The position numbers and the translations under genes are program-made. Shown one piece after another: positions 35,591-43,006 of a DNA stretch of 64,000 nt (the first letter of the stretch is position 1; the number at the start of each line of letters is the position of its first letter). Origin of the DNA: JAJNPS01 sp031378845 (GTDB lineage: Bacteria; Pseudomonadota; Alphaproteobacteria; Rhodobacterales; Rhodobacteraceae); assembly GCA_031378845.1 (NCBI GenBank), contig JANNES010000012.1, positions 62,001-126,000 of the forward strand, in the 5' to 3' direction. A model generated the notes under the pieces. It worked only from the letters and a program-made list of their open reading frames with translations. It searched no databases and had not been told where the DNA came from.

Positions 35591-36115
35591 TCAGGCAGCG
35601 GTGCGGTTGATATGGCCTTCCGCCATTTTTGTCAGCGCAGTGTTGGCTGCTTGCGCCTGCTTCAGGATGCCCGTTATCATCGCTGATGCGTCGGCATTCC
35701 CCAGCGCCTTGGCAAAAGCCGCCAGGGACCCATCGCGCGACATCTCATAGTGTTCGACCGCCTGGCACGAAAAGATGATGGCCGCATCTCGCGCTGCGGT
35801 GCCGCCGAAATCTTTCAACAGCCCCGTGCCTTCCTCAAGAATCCCATCGATCGCATCGCACTTTTCTGCCTTCGCGCGCACGCCGATATTTTCGAACACC
35901 TGCTCCGGCACTTCGATCTGCCCTGCCGTTTCCTTGCGGTGCGATGTCAGCGCCGCTTTCAGTGCGTCATCCGATGCCGTCTTGATCATTTTGGGCAGCG
36001 CCTTGTAGATCTTCTTCTCGGCGTAATACCTGTCCTTCAGCGCATGTTCGAACAGCGCGCCCAGATGCGCGGCACCCGTTTTGAATGTCTTGGTCTTCGC
36101 CGGTGTCGGCTTCAT
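35591..36115 (-). CDS. YciF-like ferritin-fold protein (DUF892)
   Basis: About 174 aa, mostly helical. It contains AAHLGALFEHALKDRYYAEKKIYKALPKM, VEVPEQVFENIG-type helices and CQAVEHYEMSRDGSLAAFAKALG, matching the DUF892/YciF family, whose helices carry Glu/His ligands of a ferritin-like di-iron site (E in DRYYAEK and EHYE). YciF members are strongly stress- and stationary-phase-induced. The ATG at 36115 gives MKPTPAKTK; an upstream in-frame ATG at 36136 has its AAGG too close. An EcfG-type promoter variant lies at 36190-36215. The gene is divergent from the DUF2383 operon. Confidence 0.87.
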   Translation of the reverse strand: MKPTPAKTKTFKTGAAHLGALFEHALKDRYYAEKKIYKALPKMIKTASDDALKAALTSHRKETAGQIEVPEQVFENIGVRAKAEKCDAIDGILEEGTGLLKDFGGTAARDAAIIFSCQAVEHYEMSRDGSLAAFAKALGNADASAMITGILKQAQAANTALTKMAEGHINRTAA

Positions 36116-36189
36116 CGCATTGTCCGTGTCTCGCATCCTTTTGACAGGCCGCATCCGGCACGGGGTCGCACCTGAACGGTCGTTCAAAA

Positions 36190-36215
36190 AACACGCCAAC
36201 ACGTGGCCCGGTTCC
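36190..36215 (-). promoter_or_regulatory. EcfG-type promoter variant before the YciF-like gene
   Basis: Minus strand GGAAC (36215-36211), 17 bp, TGTT (36193-36190). Perfect -35; the -10 differs from CGTT in one base. Confidence 0.55.
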
Positions 36216-36449
36216 GGATCATGGCCGACTTTCTGCGCCTGTGACGCACCCCGACCTTGCACAAAAGAAAGGGCCGCAGGGCGAACCTGCGGCCAAGTAC
36301 GACCCCGGATAGATCGGGGCACGGAACCGTAGGGATTTGGTGTCTGCGACGCGCCCGAGGGAAGCAGGCGGTGACATGCGGTTCACACAACCAACACCGC
36401 ATCACGCCGATCGTTCCATTCGTCTGCAGATTTTTTCGGGTGTTTTTCG

Positions 36450-36475
36450 GGAACCACCGTCCGAACCCCCGCGTT
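36450..36475 (+). promoter_or_regulatory. EcfG-type promoter before the DUF2383 operon
   Basis: GGAAC (36450-36454), 17 bp, CGTT (36472-36475), 37 bp before the ATG at 36512. Exact consensus. Confidence 0.8.
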
Positions 36476-36511
36476 GGTCGAACACTCACGCAACTGCGAA
36501 AGGAACCCACC

Positions 36512-36973
36512 ATGTCGATGTTCGACACGCACGCTAACCCCGCCGATCTTGCGGCCCATGAAAGCCTGGATGCCCTGATTGATCTGCACACCAGCAGCGT
36601 CGACACCCTGCGCGGCTTTCAGAAAATGACTGAAAAGGCCGAACCCACATTTCGCCCGGTGGTCGAGCGGTTCTGCGCGCTGCACACCCGCCATGTCGCA
36701 CGCCTTGACACGATGGTGCGTGAAATGGGTGGCGTGCCGGACGCCGACGGATCGTTCATGGGCACCGTCAACCGCGCAGTCGTAACCTTGCGCGCCGCCT
36801 TTGACACCATTGATGCAGAGGTCATGGATAACATCCGCAGCGGTGAAGACACCGTCCTTGCAGCCTTTGACCGCGCGATGCAGACCAGTCTGCCGCAGGG
36901 GCACGTCCAAGCCCTCACCCAGATGCGTGCCGAACTATTTGGCCTGCTCACCGAAACGGCCCATCTCGGCTGA
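36512..36973 (+). CDS. DUF2383 (PA2169-type) four-helix bundle protein
   Basis: 153 aa from the ATG at 36512 with AAAGGA 7 nt upstream. HESLDALIDLHTSSVDTLRGFQKM followed by ERFCALHTRHVARLDTMVREMGGVPDADGSFMG is the DUF2383 pattern, and the second half, TLRAAFDTIDAEVMDNIRSGEDTVLAAFDRAM, completes a ferritin-like four-helix bundle. The function is unknown; relatives occur with stress and metal homeostasis genes. It is the first gene of a probable five-gene unit reaching 39317, led by an exact EcfG promoter. Confidence 0.85.
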   Translation: MSMFDTHANPADLAAHESLDALIDLHTSSVDTLRGFQKMTEKAEPTFRPVVERFCALHTRHVARLDTMVREMGGVPDADGSFMGTVNRAVVTLRAAFDTIDAEVMDNIRSGEDTVLAAFDRAMQTSLPQGHVQALTQMRAELFGLLTETAHLG

Positions 36974-37035
36974 CCCGATACTGAACATCACCCGAAATCT
37001 GGCCAGACGCCACACCTGACAAAATGGAGACGACC

Positions 37036-37515
37036 ATGAACGCCGACATCAAATCCATGAAAAACAAACTGGACGAAACTGCTGACGCCGCCCGCGACAC
37101 GGTATCAAACGCCGCTGACGCGACCAAGACCGCCGCACAGAACGTGGCATCCCAAGTATCGTCGCACGCGGCGGCGGCATCGACCGTGCGTGATGCCGCC
37201 GTAGAACAGATGGATCACGCCCGTGACGCACTTGGTGACAGCGGCGACCGTCTGGCCGAAACCCTGCGCCGCGCCGCCGACGAACCAGCCGAAGGGTCGA
37301 TGCAGGCGCGTGTGCTGTCCGCCGTGGCTGGCGGCGTATCGTCTGCCGCTGACACGCTGCGCAGCCGCAGCGTCAGCGAAATCGCAGCTGATGTGCGCGA
37401 TCTGGCCCGTCGCAACCCCGCAGCCTTCGCCGCAGGTGCCGCGGTTGCAGGCTTTGTTCTGGCACGGTTCCTGCGCGCGACGGTCCGCGCGCGCGAGGAT
37501 GGGGTCCGGTCGTGA
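37036..37515 (+). CDS. ElaB/DUF883-like membrane-anchored helical protein
   Basis: 159 aa. The first about 120 residues are amphipathic helix rich in A, D, K, S and T (NKLDETADAARDTVSNAADATK, resembling LEA and DUF883 proteins). A C-terminal LARRNPAAFAAGAAVAGFVLARFLRA is the membrane anchor typical of ElaB/YqjD-type proteins. Those proteins tether ribosomes or shield membranes under stress, but that role is not shown here. GGAG lies 6 nt before the ATG at 37036, preferred over the ATG at 37024. The stop overlaps the next start (GTGA). Confidence 0.7.
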   Translation: MNADIKSMKNKLDETADAARDTVSNAADATKTAAQNVASQVSSHAAAASTVRDAAVEQMDHARDALGDSGDRLAETLRRAADEPAEGSMQARVLSAVAGGVSSAADTLRSRSVSEIAADVRDLARRNPAAFAAGAAVAGFVLARFLRATVRAREDGVRS

Positions 37516-37943
37516 TACCCCGTCACGAAACACCTGAAGGCGACAGTGTAACCAGCCTGCTGGGTGACGTCGTGTTCGGCATCACCCAACTCGTCAAGGG
37601 CGAATTCGCCCTTGTCCAGGCCGAAGCCCAGCGCAGCATGCACGACGCTATCAGAGCAATCCTCAAACTTGCGGTTGCAGCGGTTCTTGGCATCGTCGCG
37701 TTGAACCTGCTGGCAGCGGCGGCGGTTGCCGCACTCGCGACAACCGGGCTGTCACCGATGTGGGCCAGCATCGCAATCGGCGTCGTGCTGCTGCTCGTGG
37801 CATTTGCAATCGCAAGACTGGCCTTGCCGCTTCTATCGCCATCAAACCTCGCGCCGAGACGCAGCTTTGCCAGCCTGCGCCAGGATGCTGAAATCCTCAA
37901 ATCCATGGTGACCCCGCATGCAACATCAGACCTTCGCGCCTGA
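37512..37943 (+). CDS. Phage-holin-superfamily (DUF1469) small membrane protein
   Basis: 143 aa. The N-terminal SLLGDVVFGITQLVKGEFALVQAEAQ helix is followed by two long hydrophobic segments (about 50-75 and 80-110) and a polar tail, the DUF1469/YqjE arrangement. Despite the Pfam name these are chromosomal membrane proteins that usually accompany DUF883/ElaB and DUF3618 proteins, as here. Start GTG at 37512, overlapping the preceding stop. The C terminus overlaps the next gene by 26 nt. Role unknown; probably envelope stress. Confidence 0.8.
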   Translation: MIPRHETPEGDSVTSLLGDVVFGITQLVKGEFALVQAEAQRSMHDAIRAILKLAVAAVLGIVALNLLAAAAVAALATTGLSPMWASIAIGVVLLLVAFAIARLALPLLSPSNLAPRRSFASLRQDAEILKSMVTPHATSDLRA

Positions 37944-38778
37944 AACACCGCGCCAGATCGAGACCCGGCTAGACAACGACCGCAAGGCGCTGTCGTCAGC
38001 CCTGGCCGCACTTGGCGCAAAATTTACCCCTGATGCGTTGTGGTCGGATGGCCTGTCGCTCATCAAATCCAACAGCGGCCCTTACACACAGCTGCTTGAT
38101 CGGGCAATCCGTGCCAATCCCGTGGCCATAGTACTGACATCCGTCGGTCTGGCGTGGCTGATCCTCGGTCGACGCAACCAACCCGCCACAGATGCCACGC
38201 CCCTCCCCGGCACCCACATGGAGGCCGTGGCCCGCTGGGAAGACGAAGGCGGCCCCGTCACGGAGACCCTGGCCGAAACCCCCGGCTCGGATGATGCCTG
38301 GATCGCGGACGCAGATCACCTGCGTGCCCGCGCTAAAGAACTCATCGGGCATATCGACACTGCATCACGCAAAAACGCGGCCCCTTCGGCACGGCTTGCC
38401 GTTCACCGCGCCGATGTGATTGTCGCTCTGACGACAGACGTGCGCCGTATCATGGCGCGCGGGCTTGACCATCTGACGCCGGACGCCCGCGATCTTGCAA
38501 TTGCAGGGCGCGAACGCACCTATACCGCACGTCTGCTACCCGCACCGTCCGCCACCAAGGCCCTGCGCGACACGCCGCTGACCACGGGCGTAGTTTTTGC
38601 CGCAGCGGGCGCAACCCTCGCGGCGCTTCTGCCGCAATCATCCGTGGAAAATGACGTCCTCGGTGCCCCGCGCGATCAGTTGGTGGGCAGTCTGTGCTTG
38701 GCACTGGCCGATGAACGTCAGCGGCTGGCGCAATCCGTGCAGCGGATCGCCCAAGCGTTGGTGGCAGACCGCACCTGA
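37918..38778 (+). CDS. DUF3618-containing membrane protein
   Basis: 286 aa. The start ETPRQIETRLDNDRKALSSALAALGAKFTPDALWSD fits the DUF3618 motif (RxxxEIExxREALxxTLxALxxKLxP). One membrane helix, PVAIVLTSVGLAWLILGRR, follows at about 63-82, and a second hydrophobic stretch, TTGVVFAAAGATLAALLP, at about 218-236. Between and after are soluble helical regions rich in D, R and A. DUF3618, DUF1469 and DUF883 genes travel together in many alphaproteobacteria, but their joint function is unknown. ATG at 37918. Confidence 0.78.
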   Translation: MQHQTFAPETPRQIETRLDNDRKALSSALAALGAKFTPDALWSDGLSLIKSNSGPYTQLLDRAIRANPVAIVLTSVGLAWLILGRRNQPATDATPLPGTHMEAVARWEDEGGPVTETLAETPGSDDAWIADADHLRARAKELIGHIDTASRKNAAPSARLAVHRADVIVALTTDVRRIMARGLDHLTPDARDLAIAGRERTYTARLLPAPSATKALRDTPLTTGVVFAAAGATLAALLPQSSVENDVLGAPRDQLVGSLCLALADERQRLAQSVQRIAQALVADRT

Positions 38779-38825
38779 CCGTTTCACCACCAGATCACGC
38801 CCCCCTTTCCGGAAAGGACTTTTCC

Positions 38826-39317
38826 ATGCCCGCTGATGACCACAAGCAGCACAACGATCCGACCAAGGTCTGGCAGATGATGAAAAGCATCGACATCTGC
38901 ATGTTCATCACGCTCCCCGACGGGCACCCGCAAGGCCGCCCCATGTCGACCATCCCCATGCAGGACGAAGGCACGATTTACCTTCTGACCGAAGCCACGT
39001 CCAATGGTGCCAGGGATGTCGCCTCAAACGCCAACGTTCTTTTGTCCTATCAGGGCGGATCGGACCATGTTTGCGTTGCGGGCAAGGCCTCCATTGATCC
39101 CGACATGACCTTGATCAAACGCCTGTGGTCGCCAGGCGCACAGGCCTTCTGGCCCGATGGCCCCGAAGCGGCCAACGTCATCGCCATCCGCGTGCAGCCG
39201 GATCGTGCAGATTATTGGGATGGTCCGAACCCGGTTGTCGGGGCGGCCAAGTTCCTGTTCGGCCTCGTGACCAAACAGGAACCCGACATGGGCGAACGCG
39301 GCGTCGTCAACCTCTGA
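38826..39317 (+). CDS. Pyridoxamine-phosphate-oxidase-fold general stress protein
   Basis: 163 aa. KVWQMMKSIDICMFITLPDGHPQGRPMSTIPMQDEGTIYLLTEATS is the split-barrel flavin-binding start of the general stress protein 26 (GSP26) group of PNPOx-like proteins. LSYQGGSDHVCVAGKASIDPD and RVQPDRADYWDGPNPVVGAAKFLFGLVTKQEP complete it. Such proteins bind FMN or F420 and are stress-induced, with no defined reaction. A GAAAGGA ribosome site precedes the ATG. An intrinsic terminator follows at 39336-39365, ending the unit. Confidence 0.88.
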   Translation: MPADDHKQHNDPTKVWQMMKSIDICMFITLPDGHPQGRPMSTIPMQDEGTIYLLTEATSNGARDVASNANVLLSYQGGSDHVCVAGKASIDPDMTLIKRLWSPGAQAFWPDGPEAANVIAIRVQPDRADYWDGPNPVVGAAKFLFGLVTKQEPDMGERGVVNL

Positions 39318-39335
39318 TCCCCGCGCTATCAACCC

Positions 39336-39365
39336 GACCGCGCCTATTCATCGGCGTGGTCTTTT
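39336..39365 (+). terminator. Terminator of the DUF2383-PPOX unit
   Basis: GACCGCGCC (39336-39344) and GGCGTGGTC (39353-39361) form a 9-bp stem with one G-U pair and an 8-nt loop, followed by TTTT. Confidence 0.8.
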
Positions 39366-39442
39366 CATGCCGAGAGCCTGTTGCTTCTGATCGGGTTCAT
39401 CCAGTCAAAAGCACCAGGCAACAATCCCGGCCCCGTGTCTTA

Positions 39443-39477
39443 GTTTGCAGCCAATGTGAATCACATTGGCTGCAAAC
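39443..39477. repeat. 35-bp near-perfect palindrome downstream of crp
   Basis: GTTTGCAGCCAATGTGA (39443-39459) and its exact complement TCACATTGGCTGCAAAC (39461-39477) flank a single central A. There is no T tract on either strand. It lies 8 nt past the crp stop and could be a terminator hairpin, a protein-binding site (the core contains TGTGA-A-TCACA) or a small palindromic insertion. Confidence 0.7.
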
Positions 39478-39485
39478 CGCTCGAG

Positions 39486-40217
39486 CTACAGGATCGGGCG
39501 CTTTTCTTCATATTCGTCCGACACACCCGCAGCGGCGGCCAACCGCGCCGTGCTGGGAATGCTCAACCGTCCGCTTTGCCAAGTCGCCAGCCCCAGATGC
39601 CGGATCCGCGCCACCGTCTTGTTCGTATGCACCAGCGACAGGCCCAGCGCGTCAGCGATATCCTGCTGACGAAACGGCAACGGCACCGATCCGTCGCGCA
39701 ATAACCCGACGGCGGCAAGCCGCCGCCAGATGCGCAAGAACGCCCACGCCAGCCGTTCGGTGGCATCGCGCTGACCAAGAGTGGCAATCGTCTCGCCCAG
39801 AAAATGCTCCTCCACCGCCGCGATCCACGTCAGATCATACGCCCGCGTTGCATGGTCCCGGAACATATCCCACAACCGCGCGCGGTCGAAAACGCACAGC
39901 GTGACTTCCGATGTGGCCGTCACTGCATGCTTCATCTCGCCCATCAGGCTGGACTGTAACCCGATGAAATCACCGGGGAATATGAAATTTATGACCTGTC
40001 TGCGCCCGTTTTCCAGCATGACTGACCGTGTGCCCATCCCCGAAAGGACGGTGTACAGCATCTGCGATCGCTCACCCTCGTGCAGGATGGTATCGTTGCG
40101 CTGGAACACCTCTTCGCGCAGCTTGAAATCCTGCATGAAGCGCAGCTCTTCCGGAGTGAACGGGATGAAAAGTGGCATGAGCCGCAGGGGACAGTTGGCA
40201 CAGTCGATGCCCCGCAT
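39486..40217 (-). CDS. Crp/Fnr family transcriptional regulator
   Basis: 243 aa. The N terminus MRGIDCANCPLR has the Cys pair common in FixK/FNR-like proteins, but the full set of Fe-S cysteines is not seen. A cyclic-nucleotide-binding-type barrel (about 25-140, with LHEGERSQMLYTVLSGMGTRSVMLENGRRQVINFIFPGDFIGLQ) is followed by a long helix and a winged helix with PFRQQDIADALGLSLVHTNKTVARIR (recognition helix about 185-205). AAGGA lies 8 nt before the ATG at 40217. Ligand and targets are unknown. No EcfG promoter is visible upstream. Confidence 0.88.
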   Translation of the reverse strand: MRGIDCANCPLRLMPLFIPFTPEELRFMQDFKLREEVFQRNDTILHEGERSQMLYTVLSGMGTRSVMLENGRRQVINFIFPGDFIGLQSSLMGEMKHAVTATSEVTLCVFDRARLWDMFRDHATRAYDLTWIAAVEEHFLGETIATLGQRDATERLAWAFLRIWRRLAAVGLLRDGSVPLPFRQQDIADALGLSLVHTNKTVARIRHLGLATWQSGRLSIPSTARLAAAAGVSDEYEEKRPIL

Positions 40218-40307
40218 ATCGAGAATCCTTTTCTTGCCTATGTCATAGATTAACGTGCCACCTTCGGAATCATGTTAGTTTGGGCTGATCTGATACGGGG
40301 GCTTGCC

Positions 40308-40664
40308 ATGGCAGATTCGGTTTACATTGTTCTGGAACCCGTCGAAATCATCGCCACGGACCTCTGCCTCTGCCTGCAGGACTATCGGCCCGACGCAACC
40401 ATTCTGATCGCGGACACCCCGGAGGTCGCCTTGCAATCAGTCGAGAGGCACGCTTCCATCAGCTTTGCATTTGTGCACGCGGACCCTGTCGGTTTCGCCA
40501 ATACCCCGTTGGGGTGCGCACTGGCAGGTCGCGGCGCACAGTGCATCTTTATGGGCAGCCGCGCAGAGCGTGCCACATCCGCGACCTGGGTGTTGGAGCG
40601 GCCGTTTTCTGCCGAGACAATCCAATCCATCATTGGCAATATGACGCGTCGCATCATTGCCTGA
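40308..40664 (+). CDS. Degenerate receiver-domain-like protein
   Basis: 118 aa from the ATG at 40308 with a GGGG 8 nt upstream. Strand-helix pattern VYIVLEPVEIIATDLCLCLQ, ISFAFVHADPVGF, AQCIFMGSRAER, TWVLERPFSAETIQSII looks like a two-component receiver with its ERPF (normally EKPF) end. However, the acidic pocket of strand 1 is missing and the phosphoacceptor position is not clearly an Asp in context. It may act without phosphorylation. Its location between crp and the phyR region suggests a regulatory role in the stress circuit; this is inference. Confidence 0.6.
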   Translation: MADSVYIVLEPVEIIATDLCLCLQDYRPDATILIADTPEVALQSVERHASISFAFVHADPVGFANTPLGCALAGRGAQCIFMGSRAERATSATWVLERPFSAETIQSIIGNMTRRIIA

Positions 40665-40713
40665 CGGCGTGAACGCACCCCACAGAAATATTCCATTGGG
40701 TGCGAAGCGATGA

Positions 40714-41199
40714 TCACTCCAGTTTTTTCACAACGTTGTCAGCAAAGGCATTGATCAGCGACTGATATGCCTCGGGAGTGTCAAGCGAGACGAACACCAC
40801 CGATGTGCCATCGGCAGAGATCAGCGTTGCGTTGCCCAAAGATACAGTCATCTCGTAGGCATCGAAGTTTGAATTGTCAGTTTGGTCTGACACATTGACC
40901 TGCCCCACCAGCACGGCATCATCGGCAGAAATCGCGCGCTCAAAAGAGCTTGCAAGCTCTACTTCGCGCAAATCAACCGTAATCTTCGCGCCATCCTCGG
41001 CAATCCGGTCAACCAGGCGTGCCACGATCGCGTTTTCCAGATCATCAGCCAATGTCGCCCAGTAGGCTGCAGCCTGTTCATTCTTTATGGCCGTCAAATC
41101 CGCCGTGACTGCGACTTCCGATACTTTGTCAACTTTTGCGTAAGCAGCTGTGCCCGCAAAAACCGCAAGCGATGCTGCGATCAGTGAGTTCCGAAACAT
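40714..41199 (-). CDS. Exported protein of unknown function
   Basis: 161 aa. MFRNSLIAASLAVFAGTAAYA is a clear Sec signal peptide with cleavage likely after AYA. The mature part (about 140 aa) is acidic, with alternating strands and helices: VTADLTAIKNEQAAAYWATLADDLENAIVARLVDRI and VSLGNATLISADGTSVVFVSLDT. The pattern resembles periplasmic lipoprotein-like domains, but I cannot name a family. An exact EcfG promoter is located 50 bp upstream, so it is very probably a general-stress envelope protein. Confidence 0.8.
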   Translation of the reverse strand: MFRNSLIAASLAVFAGTAAYAKVDKVSEVAVTADLTAIKNEQAAAYWATLADDLENAIVARLVDRIAEDGAKITVDLREVELASSFERAISADDAVLVGQVNVSDQTDNSNFDAYEMTVSLGNATLISADGTSVVFVSLDTPEAYQSLINAFADNVVKKLE

Positions 41200-41248
41200 C
41201 TTGTTATCCTTTTTTGATTGCGGCCTGAGATCGAGACCTTATCTGTAT

Positions 41249-41274
41249 AACGCCGGCATGCACTTCCGGGTTCC
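41249..41274 (-). promoter_or_regulatory. EcfG-type promoter before the exported protein
   Basis: Minus strand GGAAC (41274-41270), 17 bp, CGTT (41252-41249). Exact consensus, 50 bp from the start codon at 41199. Confidence 0.8.
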
Positions 41275-41343
41275 AAGGCGATGCTCAAAGCACGTCAAGC
41301 GAAAACATACGCAGCGTTTTCAGCGTTACCTTCGCTCGGGGTA

Positions 41344-42153
41344 TCAGGCCGACAGCGTTTCGGTTGAGGCAAAGAACATAGCCTGTCCGACCGCAGAACG
41401 CAGCTGATCCTCGGTAAAGGGTTTGGTGATGACGAATGCAGGCTCTGGACGATCACCTGACAACATCCGTTCAGGAAACGCGGTTACGAAAATCACGGGC
41501 GTCTGCGGGAAATCCGCCAGAATTTCATTCACGGCCTCGATGCCCGATGATTTGTCAGCCAGCTGTATGTCCGCCAGGATCAGATCAGGCTGTTCGTTCC
41601 GCGCCAGCGCCACAGCATCTGCATGTGTGCGTGCCGTGCCCGTGACCCGGTGGCCAAGGCCGCGCACGATATCCACGATGTCCATCGCAATGATCGCTTC
41701 GTCTTCGATCACCAGAACGGACCCTGCGACCGATGCTTCCATCTCTTGGATCGCGATCCCGATCAAACTGGTCACGTCGTCAGAGTGCAACTTTGTGATT
41801 TCCGCAATCTGTTCAATGGTGAACCCTTCGATGACGTGCAAAAGCAGCGCCTCGCGCGAATTTGGCGTCAGCCGCGCCATGTGGTTCTGCGCCCGCACCG
41901 CAAGCGGGCTGTCCGGTTGTCCTACGGGTGCACCCGCACTTTTCCATACAACATGAAAGGCATGAAAGATCTCGGCACGCGGGTCCGCCGCATTGGCAAC
42001 CATCGCCATATCCTGAAGAATAACTTCCAGTGTCGCCTCGGCAAACCTGTCCCCACTGGGCTGATTGCCGGTCAGCGCACGTCCGTAGCGCCGCAGATAC
42101 GGCAGGTTCTTGGTCACGATGGTGCCGACGCTGGCGTCATTCTGCGCTATCAT
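41344..42153 (-). CDS. phyR: General stress response anti-anti-sigma regulator PhyR
   Basis: 269 aa. The N-terminal half (about 1-140) is an EcfG-like sigma mimic (YLRRYGRALTGNQPSGDRFAEATLEVIL, then LTPNSREALLLHVIEGFTIEQIAEIT). The C-terminal half is a receiver domain with acidic Glu150/Asp151, phosphoacceptor Asp195 (LILADIQLA), Thr224 within FVTAFPERML and Lys244 in TKPF. The sequence around Thr224 is the FAT-GUY-type motif of PhyR receivers. When phosphorylated, PhyR binds NepR and frees EcfG. It is divergent from nepR-ecfG, and both directions share one palindromic EcfG promoter. GAGGGA lies 7-8 nt before the ATG. Confidence 0.96.
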   Translation of the reverse strand: MIAQNDASVGTIVTKNLPYLRRYGRALTGNQPSGDRFAEATLEVILQDMAMVANAADPRAEIFHAFHVVWKSAGAPVGQPDSPLAVRAQNHMARLTPNSREALLLHVIEGFTIEQIAEITKLHSDDVTSLIGIAIQEMEASVAGSVLVIEDEAIIAMDIVDIVRGLGHRVTGTARTHADAVALARNEQPDLILADIQLADKSSGIEAVNEILADFPQTPVIFVTAFPERMLSGDRPEPAFVITKPFTEDQLRSAVGQAMFFASTETLSA

Positions 42154-42185
42154 TGGAATTTCCCTCAGTTTTTTTCCCGTTACCG

Positions 42186-42218
42186 GGAACCAAACGCCCT
42201 ATGCTAGCGTTTGGTTCC
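42186..42218. promoter_or_regulatory. Palindromic bidirectional EcfG promoter between phyR and nepR
   Basis: Plus strand: GGAAC (42186-42190), 17 bp, CGTT (42208-42211) toward nepR-ecfG. Minus strand: GGAAC (42218-42214), 17 bp, CGTT (42196-42193) toward phyR. The two are halves of one palindrome, with perfect 12-bp arms GGAACCAAACGC and GCGTTTGGTTCC and 9 bp between. Both promoters are exact, so sigma binding one way should exclude the other. Confidence 0.88.
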
Positions 42219-42245
42219 ACAGTTGCGCGATGAAAGGCCAAAAAA

Positions 42246-42452
42246 GTGTCCGGTGACATGTCCGATAAAGAACCCGACGACGTCAATCGTCCAGACGACA
42301 ACCAAACGCAGTCGACACGCCGCCGCATTCCCATGCCGCCCGAGATCGAAGAAAACCTCAAACGCGTTTTTCAGGCATCCCTGACCGAACCCGTGCCGGA
42401 TCGCTTCGTGCAACTGCTTGCCCAGCTGCGCGAGAAAGAGGGCAAACCGTGA
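42246..42452 (+). CDS. nepR: Anti-sigma factor NepR
   Basis: 68 aa. A hydrophilic N-terminal arm precedes the NepR core, IEENLKRVFQASLTEPVPDRFVQLLAQLRE, two helices whose EPVPDRF linker is the family signature and which clamp EcfG or PhyR. The GTG at 42246 has AAAGG 8 nt upstream; an ATG at 42258 has no ribosome site. The stop overlaps the ecfG start (GTGA), so antisigma and sigma factor are translationally coupled. Driven by the palindromic promoter. Confidence 0.94.
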   Translation: MSGDMSDKEPDDVNRPDDNQTQSTRRRIPMPPEIEENLKRVFQASLTEPVPDRFVQLLAQLREKEGKP

Positions 42453-43006
42453 CAGCCGATCCGCGTGAAGACATTTCACTTTACATCCGCGATCTGCGGG
42501 CATTTGCGATGTCCCTTGCCCGCAACCATGCGGCCGCCGATGATCTGGTACAGGACACCATCGTCAAGGCATGGTCGAATTTTGACAAGTTCACCCTTGG
42601 TACCGATCTGCGTGCTTGGCTGTTTACGATCCTTCGCAACACCTTTTACTCCAGCCGTCGCAAGGTCAAACGCGAAGTGGCCGATCCTGACGGCATCTAC
42701 GCGGCCAGTTTATCGGTCCAGCCTGAACATGACGGCAAGCTTGCATTCAGCGAATTTCTTGTAGCCTTCAATCAGCTGTCCCCTGAACATCGCGAAGTAC
42801 TGGTTCTCGTGGGTGCCAACGGCTATTCTTATGAAGAGGCTGCGACGATGATGGGGGTGGCCACAGGCACGGCAAAAAGTCGCGCCAATCGTGCCCGCGC
42901 CCGCCTGTGCGAACTGATGGGCATGGCAAAGCCAACCGGAAACCCGCTGCTGGCAGACGGTCCTGCGTTGGCGGCTGTGTCGCAGTTCAGTCTCGCCGTC
43001 GCATGA
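42449..43006 (+). CDS. ecfG: ECF sigma factor EcfG (general stress response)
   Basis: 185 aa. Region 2 is seen as LYIRDLRAFAMSLARNHAAADDLVQDTIVKAWSNFDKFTLGTDLRAWLFTILRNTFYSSRRK, and region 4 as FNQLSPEHREVLVLVGANGYSYEEAATMMGVATGTAKSRANRARARL, both characteristic of the ECF15/EcfG group. EcfG directs RNA polymerase to GGAAC-N16/17-CGTT promoters, which occur repeatedly across this island including in front of its own operon. GTG start within the nepR stop; its own stop overlaps the kinase ATG. Confidence 0.95.
   Translation: MTADPREDISLYIRDLRAFAMSLARNHAAADDLVQDTIVKAWSNFDKFTLGTDLRAWLFTILRNTFYSSRRKVKREVADPDGIYAASLSVQPEHDGKLAFSEFLVAFNQLSPEHREVLVLVGANGYSYEEAATMMGVATGTAKSRANRARARLCELMGMAKPTGNPLLADGPALAAVSQFSLAVA

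Noticed and set aside
36338..36370. Another EcfG promoter starting GGAAC after 36320
   Set aside because: No CGTT at 16-17 bp; the exact match at 36450-36475 serves the same gene.
37512..37943. Prophage evidence from a holin-family protein
   Set aside because: DUF1469 proteins are normal chromosomal stress-type membrane proteins; no lysin, capsid or tail genes are nearby.
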